Below are positions 57,643 to 64,000 of a stretch of 64,000 bases of DNA, piece after piece. This DNA comes from Saprospiraceae bacterium (GTDB taxonomy: Bacteria > Bacteroidota > Bacteroidia > Chitinophagales > Saprospiraceae). The stretch covers positions 103,538-167,537 of the forward strand of contig JABSSL010000007.1 in NCBI GenBank assembly GCA_013214355.1. The letters are read 5' to 3'. The position numbers were made by a program, and so were the translations under genes. The notes beneath the pieces were generated by a model that was given only the letters and a program-made list of their open reading frames with translations, had not been told where the DNA came from and made no database searches. The stretch's first letter is position 1. Each line of letters opens with the position of its first letter.

Positions 57643-58035
57643 ATGGAAAATAAAGACAATTATCAACCTTCAGCAACAGAACTAGAGATTCTACAGATTC
57701 TTTGGGAACATGAGCCTACGACAGTTCGCTTCATTTATGAGCAGATCAGCCAGAAAAGGGAAGTAGGTTACACCTCCATCCTGAAACAAATGCAAAGAAT
57801 GGCGGATAAGAACGTAGTACAGCGAGAACTACAAGGTAAGACTCATTATTATCGGGCTATTCCACAACAAGCTGAAGTACAGCAGAATCTATTTCAGCGC
57901 TTTGTAAACAATGTTTATCAAGGTTCAGCTATGAAGTTAGTCATGCATGCCTTAGGGCAGGGGAAGACTAGTGACGAAGAAGTAGAAGCCTTGCAAAAAT
58001 GGATTGAAGCTCAAAAAAAGCAAAAAGATGATTAG
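57643..58035 (+). CDS. BlaI/MecI/CopY-family repressor
   Basis: PSATELEILQILWEHEPTTVRFIYEQISQKREVGYTSILKQMQRMADKNVVQRE; start reassigned to 57643. Confidence 0.95.
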   Translation: MENKDNYQPSATELEILQILWEHEPTTVRFIYEQISQKREVGYTSILKQMQRMADKNVVQRELQGKTHYYRAIPQQAEVQQNLFQRFVNNVYQGSAMKLVMHALGQGKTSDEEVEALQKWIEAQKKQKDD

Positions 58036-60661
58036 CTCATTCAGTGCTGGCCTTGGGCCAATTGGAAAAGCCTTAGGGTGGATGATTATTCACAGCCTAT
58101 GGCAGATTAGCTTAATCGCTTTGGTCTTAGCCTTAGTGTTGAGGATGATTCCCCGTAAGCAGGTGAACACTCGCTATGCTTTGTTATTAATTGGATTAGT
58201 GACAGTAGTTGTTTGGTCGGGCATGACCTTTCAATCCAACTGGACCTATTATGCGTATGTACCTACTATCGAACAAGGGACTGCCTTGGTTCAAGATGCA
58301 AGCCCTATTGAGGTGACTAACTTTGAGCCAGCCGTATCTACTTGGCAGCAAGGTTTTCAGGAAGCCGTGTTTTGGTTGGATAGCCAATTGAGTAGAGTGA
58401 CCTTTATTTGGGGTATAGGCGTGGTGTTGTCTTGCTTGTACTTCATTATGGGATTATCCTATCTCCATTATCTGCAGACGTATCGAGTTAAAGTACCGGA
58501 ACCAGAATGGGTCGAACGATTTACTCGTTTATCCATCCAGATGGGTATCCGACGAAAGGTTCGATTTTTGTTGTCAGAAGTGGTACAGGATCCCATCACT
58601 TTTCGATTGCTTCGACCGGTAATTTTGCTGCCCACCTCTCTGATGACAGGCTTGGAACCCAAGCAATTAGAATTATTGTTGTTGCATGAATTAGCTCATA
58701 TTCGCCGGTATGACTTCACGGTCAATATCCTGCAAACTCTAGTTGAAATAGTCTTTTTTTACCATCCTGCGCTTTGGTGGATATCTCGGAATATTCGGAC
58801 TACTCGGGAACACTGTTGTGATGATGCGGTATTGGCCGTGCAAAATCAACCCGTACTGTATGCCGAGGCCTTAACCCGAATTCCTACTTCCAATTTATCA
58901 CTTAAAAAAAGATTAGCCATGTCCGCAAATAATAATAAGGGAATTCTTAGCCAGCGCATCTTTCGATTGTTTGGTCAATACGAAAGTCAACCACCTATAT
59001 ACAGAAGTATCTTGATGGCCTTTCTATTACTATTTCTCAGCCTTGGATCACAAGCCTTTCGGGTAGTGGAAGATTCTTCATTTCAGGCCGAGGAGCTTAG
59101 TGCAGTCCAAGCAGAACCAGTAGCAGAACTGGCACAAGAGGAAGTAGTACTGGAACCCACATCGCAAGTAGGATCTCAGCAGATAGAGCGGGAGGCACCA
59201 CAGGAATCTGCCTTGGCATCTCCAGTAGAAGTTGCTGCATCAATCATTGAGGGAAAGGTAGTAGATGAAGAGGATCAGCCATTAGTTGGAGTGAGTATCC
59301 TCGTTAAGAACACTACAGTGGGGACTGTTACAGATTTTGATGGAAAGTACAGATTGAAATTACCGACTGACTGTGCAACGCTGATCTTCAGCTATATAGG
59401 CCGGAAAAGTCAGGAGATAGAGCAAAGCTGTGGAGGACAAAAGTTGAACGTTATGTTACCTGCCACCGTAGATCTGGGAGAGGTGGTTGTGATTGGTAAG
59501 CAGGACAAGCCTGAGCGTACGACGGAAGAAGTTAAAGCAGAAAAAGCTATCATTTCTGGTACCGTAAAGGACGAGAAGGGGCAGCCGCTAATTGGAACGA
59601 GTATATTGATCAAGGATACAAAAACAGGCACGATTACCGACCTGGAGGGGGCTTTCAGCTTGACCTTGCCGAGTGAATGTGCTCCACTGGTTTTTAATTA
59701 TGTAGGGAAGCAGGTCGTAGAAGTGGCCAGTGCTTGTGGCGGTCAGAAGCTAGACATTATAATGAAGTCTAAGCCCAAGACAGCTGTTACTGAGAAAAAG
59801 GAGCCGAAGACAGTGGAAGGCTATGTGGTCGATGAGGCAGGAGACCCGCTCATTGGTACAAATATTTTGGTTAAGGGCAAGACGATAGGCACCATTACCG
59901 ATCTAAAAGGCTATTTCAGATTAGCACTACCCAACGACTGTGCTACCTTGATTTTTAGCTATGTTGGTAAGCAAAGTCAGGAGATTACTGAGATATGTCA
60001 AGGCCAAAAGCGAATTGTTCAGCTAGCAACCAAAGAGGCTACTGAAAAGGCCCAGCCTGAACCCGCAGCGGAACAAGCTAAAGCCGAAAAAGTGATTATT
60101 TCTGGTACCGTGAAGGACGAAAATAATCAGCCACTGATCGGAACGAGTATATTAATCAAGGATACAAAAATAGGTACTATCACAGATCTACAAGGCAATT
60201 ACAGATTAGCCTTGCCTGGTGAATGCGCTACACTCCTTTTCAGTTACATTGGTAAACAAACCCGAGAAGTCGCTAATACCTGCGGTAACCAAAAACTAGA
60301 TGTTGTTTTAGAGAACACGAAAGCGGAGTCAGCTGAAGAACCTGCTGCTGAACCCAATCAGCGCATCGAATTACCTGAGGTGGAGATTTCTTCTTCTGAG
60401 ACAAAGATTTTACAGGACTTGAAGGTGTTTCCCAACCCTACCTCGGGAAAGGTGACCGTAAGTTTCAAGCTAACCAAAGATACTAAGGTAATATTTGGTG
60501 TGTATACGATAGAAGGGAAACCTATTACCCTAAATGTAATGGGCTTAGGAGCTGGGACACATCGACACGTTTGGCAGGATGAGGATACGGCAAAGGGTAC
60601 TTATCTAGTACAAATTCAGGCAGAAGGAGAGAAAATTAGCCGACCATTGATTATCGAATAG
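58028..60661 (+). CDS. M56 BlaR1-like metallopeptidase with four CarboxypepD_reg-like repeats and T9SS-like C-terminus
   Basis: LLLHELAHIRRYDF (HExxH), multi-TM N-terminus, four (I/V)xGxVxDExxxPLxGxxILxK repeats, C-terminal LKVFPNPTSGKVTVSF..GTYLVQIQAEG. Confidence 0.9.
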   Translation: MISSFSAGLGPIGKALGWMIIHSLWQISLIALVLALVLRMIPRKQVNTRYALLLIGLVTVVVWSGMTFQSNWTYYAYVPTIEQGTALVQDASPIEVTNFEPAVSTWQQGFQEAVFWLDSQLSRVTFIWGIGVVLSCLYFIMGLSYLHYLQTYRVKVPEPEWVERFTRLSIQMGIRRKVRFLLSEVVQDPITFRLLRPVILLPTSLMTGLEPKQLELLLLHELAHIRRYDFTVNILQTLVEIVFFYHPALWWISRNIRTTREHCCDDAVLAVQNQPVLYAEALTRIPTSNLSLKKRLAMSANNNKGILSQRIFRLFGQYESQPPIYRSILMAFLLLFLSLGSQAFRVVEDSSFQAEELSAVQAEPVAELAQEEVVLEPTSQVGSQQIEREAPQESALASPVEVAASIIEGKVVDEEDQPLVGVSILVKNTTVGTVTDFDGKYRLKLPTDCATLIFSYIGRKSQEIEQSCGGQKLNVMLPATVDLGEVVVIGKQDKPERTTEEVKAEKAIISGTVKDEKGQPLIGTSILIKDTKTGTITDLEGAFSLTLPSECAPLVFNYVGKQVVEVASACGGQKLDIIMKSKPKTAVTEKKEPKTVEGYVVDEAGDPLIGTNILVKGKTIGTITDLKGYFRLALPNDCATLIFSYVGKQSQEITEICQGQKRIVQLATKEATEKAQPEPAAEQAKAEKVIISGTVKDENNQPLIGTSILIKDTKIGTITDLQGNYRLALPGECATLLFSYIGKQTREVANTCGNQKLDVVLENTKAESAEEPAAEPNQRIELPEVEISSSETKILQDLKVFPNPTSGKVTVSFKLTKDTKVIFGVYTIEGKPITLNVMGLGAGTHRHVWQDEDTAKGTYLVQIQAEGEKISRPLIIE
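59242..60315 (+). repeat. Four tandem ~75-aa coding repeats within the M56 protein
   Basis: Approx. 59242-59463, 59549-59770, 59813-60031, 60094-60315; copies 2 and 4 especially similar at DNA level. Confidence 0.85.
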
Positions 60662-60765
60662 GATACCTTCTCTGACGATTTTTGCTTGTTAGAGAACCAT
60701 AAGCCAGAAACCAGTTGCTGCTGTCATTCAGCGGCAGCTGGTTTCTAGATTAGAGAGTTTGGAAT

Positions 60766-62142
60766 TTATTCAAATAACATTTTATACAACTCCTCAATCT
60801 TTCCAATGGTGTTGATCTTAATATCGTAGCGCTCCTTTTCCAAGCCTTTGGTATTGTATTTTGAGATATAGATCTCCTTAAAACCCAGCCGTTCTGCTTC
60901 CTGAATACGTTGCTCGATCCGGCTCACCGCACGAATCTCCCCCGATAAGCCTACCTCTGCTGCGAAGCACACATCGGAAGGGATAGATATATCCTCAAAA
61001 GAAGAGATTAAAGCACTCACAATAGCGAGATCAATGGCTGGATCATCTACTTTGATGCCTCCTGCAATATTGAGAAAAACATCATTCTGTCCCAGCGGAA
61101 AACCTCCCCGTTTCTCCAATACCGCAAGGACCATATTCAAACGCCGGAGATCAAAGCCAGTGGCGGACCGTTGCGGATTTCCATAGACCGCACTGCTCAC
61201 CAAAGCCTGCGTTTCGATGAGCATCGGCCGTTGCCCTTCCATCGTAGCTGCAACCGAGCTTCCACTGAGGTCTTCATCCATTTGAGAAAGTAGTAATTCA
61301 GAGGCATTGCTAATCTCTCGTAAACCCTGTGCATTCATCTCGTAAATGCCCATTTCGTCCGTAGAGCCAAAACGATTTTTCAAGGTCCGTAAAATTCGGT
61401 AGGTGTAGTGCCGATCCCCTTCGAATTGCAGGACAGTATCTACTATGTGCTCTAGCAGCTTTGGCCCAGCGATTGAGCCTTCTTTATTGATGTGGCCGAT
61501 TAGGAATACGGCGATGTTACTTTCTTTGGCAAATCGCTGAAATTCACCGGCACACTCCCGTATCTGAGAGACACTACCGGGCATTGACTCTACGTGTGGA
61601 GAGGCTAGGGTTTGAATCGAATCTGCAATTACGATTTGAGGTGCCAATTCCTCGGCGTGCTGAAGTATCTTATGTGTATTGGTCTCTGTGAGGATATAGC
61701 ATTGATCTGTCAGGAACCCTAGCCGGTCGGCTCGCATCTTTATTTGCTCCTCGCTTTCCTCTCCAGAGATATATAGAATTTTAGCTGGAATGCGGGTAGC
61801 TAGCTGCAGTAATAAAGTGGATTTACCAATACCTGGCTGTCCTCCAATCAGCACGATAGATCCCGGCACAATTCCTCCTCCTAATACTCGATTTAATTCG
61901 CCGTCTGGTGTGACCAGTCTCTCGGTGGTGCCAGCTTGGATTTGCGTTAAGGGGACTGGACTTGGGCTTTTTTTACCAAAGCTTTCATTACGCCATTCTT
62001 GCTTTTTTTCTTGTTTGGTTTTGGCAGCAACTTTTTCTTCCCGGTAGGTATTCCAGGCCCCACAGGCGAAGCATTGCCCATTCCATTTTGGAGATTCATT
62101 TCCGCAGTTGGTGCAGACGAAGATGGTCTTGGCTTTGGCCAT
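60766..62142 (-). CDS. radA: DNA repair protein RadA/Sms
   Basis: FVCTNCGNESPKWNGQCFACGAWNT zinc finger, GGQPGIGKSTLLLQ, KNRFGSTDEMGIYEM. Confidence 0.97.
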   Translation of the reverse strand: MAKAKTIFVCTNCGNESPKWNGQCFACGAWNTYREEKVAAKTKQEKKQEWRNESFGKKSPSPVPLTQIQAGTTERLVTPDGELNRVLGGGIVPGSIVLIGGQPGIGKSTLLLQLATRIPAKILYISGEESEEQIKMRADRLGFLTDQCYILTETNTHKILQHAEELAPQIVIADSIQTLASPHVESMPGSVSQIRECAGEFQRFAKESNIAVFLIGHINKEGSIAGPKLLEHIVDTVLQFEGDRHYTYRILRTLKNRFGSTDEMGIYEMNAQGLREISNASELLLSQMDEDLSGSSVAATMEGQRPMLIETQALVSSAVYGNPQRSATGFDLRRLNMVLAVLEKRGGFPLGQNDVFLNIAGGIKVDDPAIDLAIVSALISSFEDISIPSDVCFAAEVGLSGEIRAVSRIEQRIQEAERLGFKEIYISKYNTKGLEKERYDIKINTIGKIEELYKMLFE

Positions 62143-62464
62143 TATATTATTTATTGTTTGAATTTTAGGTAAATATAAAACAATTAGTTGTGAGAATTGC
62201 TGCTTTTTTTGTTGTCTTCGTTAAGATGTTGGTTATCAGTTTTTTGTGGAGTATGTGTAGCGGACAGTATCGGCTTATATCAACTTTAACATTACTTATG
62301 CGTTTTTAGAGTTGTAAAACAAGAGAAAAACAATTATATTGTTTAGAGCAAAACAAGGAGTTATGGGACAAAATATGATTGTTGCATCACTTGTTTGACA
62401 GCTGCAAAAAAAGGTCAAAATTTAGTAAAGTATCCAATAATTTTGTTTTTTTGCAGTACAAGCT

Positions 62465-62667
62465 ATTTTAATAAGGAAAAAGCCGGATGAAAATCTCTCA
62501 CAAGTGTTAAAGGTTTTGCGCATTGCAACTTTCCGGATGGTTCCCTGTTAAATAAGACAAGTTTAGAAATCATACTCGATTAAGAGCATTCATATGTAGA
62601 TTGTTTTCATTTGGTTTTTTGGGGTTATACAGGGTGCTGCGAGTAATCGCAGCCGCCCTGTTTTTTT
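62465..62667 (+). ncRNA. Candidate small RNA ending at a strong terminator (5' end uncertain)
   Basis: No ORF upstream on this strand, promoter-like TTTTG-N18-TATTTTA before it, terminator at 62630-62667. Confidence 0.4.
62630..62667 (+). terminator. Intrinsic terminator
   Basis: CAGGGtGCTGCGA-gtaa-TCGCAGCcgCCCTG-TTTTTTT. Confidence 0.85.
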
Positions 62668-62683
62668 AACTTCAAGATAGAGT

Positions 62684-62718
62684 AAAGTCCTTCAGGTAAC
62701 TGAAGGACTTTATTTTTT
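62684..62718 (+). terminator. Second intrinsic terminator
   Basis: AAAGTCCTTCAG-gtaa-CTGAAGGACTTT-aTTTTTT, 12-bp perfect stem. Confidence 0.85.
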
Positions 62719-62913
62719 GTTCTAACTTGCACATTTTCAATTACTTCTAGTCAAAAGGGTAAGCAAGGAATTCAAATTGCATGCCTAACTTCCTCAAGAC
62801 CTATCGACTCAACATCCATTATAGCCGGTTGGAAGGCTTCAAATAGTTCCTATTATCTATTTTTGCTGTTCAGCATGCTTGGAAACATCTTTCTAACTCA
62901 AAATCAATGTATC

Positions 62914-63330
62914 ATGATGAAATATTTGTATAGCCTACTTATGCTTTCTCTTTTGCTGGCTTGTAATGCCCAGAATGAAACCAAAGAAGCAGCGAGTGCA
63001 GCACCCACTGCAGCGGCTGCACCTCAAGGTATTCAAGACGTGGACGTAGCAACTTTTAAGGCCAAAATGCAAGAGGATGGAGTAGTACTCCTAGATGTCC
63101 GAACCCCTAAGGAAGTGGCCGCCGGAAAGATTGAAGGAGCCTTGGAAATCGATGTACTGGCAGACGACTTCGCACAGAAGGTACAAGGGTTGGAGAAAGA
63201 CAAAACCTATCTGGTCTATTGTAAAGCAGGAAGCCGGAGCGCTCGTGCTTGTAAAGTGATGGAAAAGGCTGGTTTTAAGGACCTTTATAACTTGAAAGGA
63301 GGGTACACAGCTTGGGCCGACCAAGAGTAA
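62914..63330 (+). CDS. Rhodanese-like domain lipoprotein
   Basis: Lipobox LLLACNA; VVLLDVRTPKEVAAGKIEGALEIDV..YLVYCKAGSRSARA. Confidence 0.93.
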   Translation: MMKYLYSLLMLSLLLACNAQNETKEAASAAPTAAAAPQGIQDVDVATFKAKMQEDGVVLLDVRTPKEVAAGKIEGALEIDVLADDFAQKVQGLEKDKTYLVYCKAGSRSARACKVMEKAGFKDLYNLKGGYTAWADQE

Positions 63331-63411
63331 ACATACACCGTGGTAGGTAGCTGGTAGTGTGCTTGTAGAAAACAGTGAATTTTATCACAATAGAGGCAAA
63401 TAGAGTAAGAA

Positions 63412-63449
63412 CATTGCCCAATACGTCCGCAGGCGGACCCTTAGCAATG
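63412..63449. repeat. Nested palindrome upstream of thioredoxin
   Basis: CATTGC...GTCCGC-ag-GCGGAC...GCAATG. Confidence 0.5.
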
Positions 63450-63517
63450 CTTTGTTTCGACCGTTTTATGATCAGAGGTGTTATACTTGAGAAAATAAAA
63501 AACTAATTGTCAGTGAT

Positions 63518-63823
63518 ATGAAAAGCAAAGTATCGTTCAAGGAATTGGTCAACGGAGAAACACCTGTTTTGGTAGACTTTTTTGCGGAGTGGTGTGGCCC
63601 TTGTAAAGCCATGGCACCCGTCCTACAAGAAGTAGCCGGTGAGATAGGCGAAAAAGCTAAGATCGTCAAGATCGATGTAGATAAGAATCCCGCCATTGCC
63701 GATAAACTACAGATTAGAGGTGTTCCTACTTTTATGCTCTTCAAGGAGGGCGAGATTAAGTGGCGACAGGCAGGAATGCAGTCGGCCAAGCAACTTAAGA
63801 ACGTGATCGAAGCCTACGGCTAG
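63518..63823 (+). CDS. trxA: Thioredoxin
   Basis: [38 protein letters not shown]. Confidence 0.96.
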   Translation: MKSKVSFKELVNGETPVLVDFFAEWCGPCKAMAPVLQEVAGEIGEKAKIVKIDVDKNPAIADKLQIRGVPTFMLFKEGEIKWRQAGMQSAKQLKNVIEAYG

Positions 63824-63846
63824 TCCAAAATAAATTCTATACCTTT

Positions 63847-63877
63847 AAGGCTTTCTATCGCAGAGATAGAAAGCCTT
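63847..63877 (+). terminator. Intrinsic terminator of thioredoxin
   Basis: AAGGCTTTCTATC-gcaga-GATAGAAAGCCTT, 13-bp perfect stem. Confidence 0.75.
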
Positions 63878-64000
63878 ATTTATAAGAACCTGTTTCTTAC
63901 GTAGGGCGTCCTCAAAAAGTCGGCGCTGATTTCAGGTTATTATCATACCAGTTCGGCGATTCGAATTGGTTGAGTAAGCCACAGCTCTTGCTGTTGATTT

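Noticed and set aside
62465-62667. tmRNA, SRP or classical 6S RNA
   Set aside because: No tRNA-like ends, no SRP GGAAGCAG-type core, and ends are not mutually complementary; kept only as an unclassified candidate.

Overview
64 kb of bacterial chromosome, most consistent with a Saprospirales/Lewinella-like Bacteroidetes. The evidence is TAnnTTTG promoters, T9SS sorting domains, LytTR/LytS-type signalling and FtsX-like permeases. About 50 protein genes are supportable: core genes (rnz, dcd, radA, asnS, thioredoxin, a RecB/AddA-like helicase, homocysteine methyltransferase) mixed with regulators and hypothetical secreted proteins. I recognised no rRNA, tRNA, CRISPR array, prophage or transposase. 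The main observations are: (1) a BlaI/BlaR1-type operon with tandem dyad operators, whose M56 protein carries four cysteine-paired CarboxypepD_reg-like repeats and a T9SS-like C-terminus; (2) two distant genes (FtsX permease and DUF4097) sharing a sigma54-like promoter and a double TGTnC-N6-GnACA upstream site with the same geometry; (3) an ORF-free region ending in two back-to-back strong terminators, a ncRNA candidate; (4) a ~205 bp MITE-like element with 21-nt TIRs and a TAAT duplication; (5) a dispersed intergenic hairpin family (CATCCGAAGTT...AACTTCGGATG), one copy with a compensatory change; (6) decayed genes: a 5'-truncated serine hydrolase/D-aminoacylase fusion and an SDR with a one-base frameshift; (7) a membrane regulator with reversed ToxR-like topology. 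All family calls come from reading the sequence; no database search was run.
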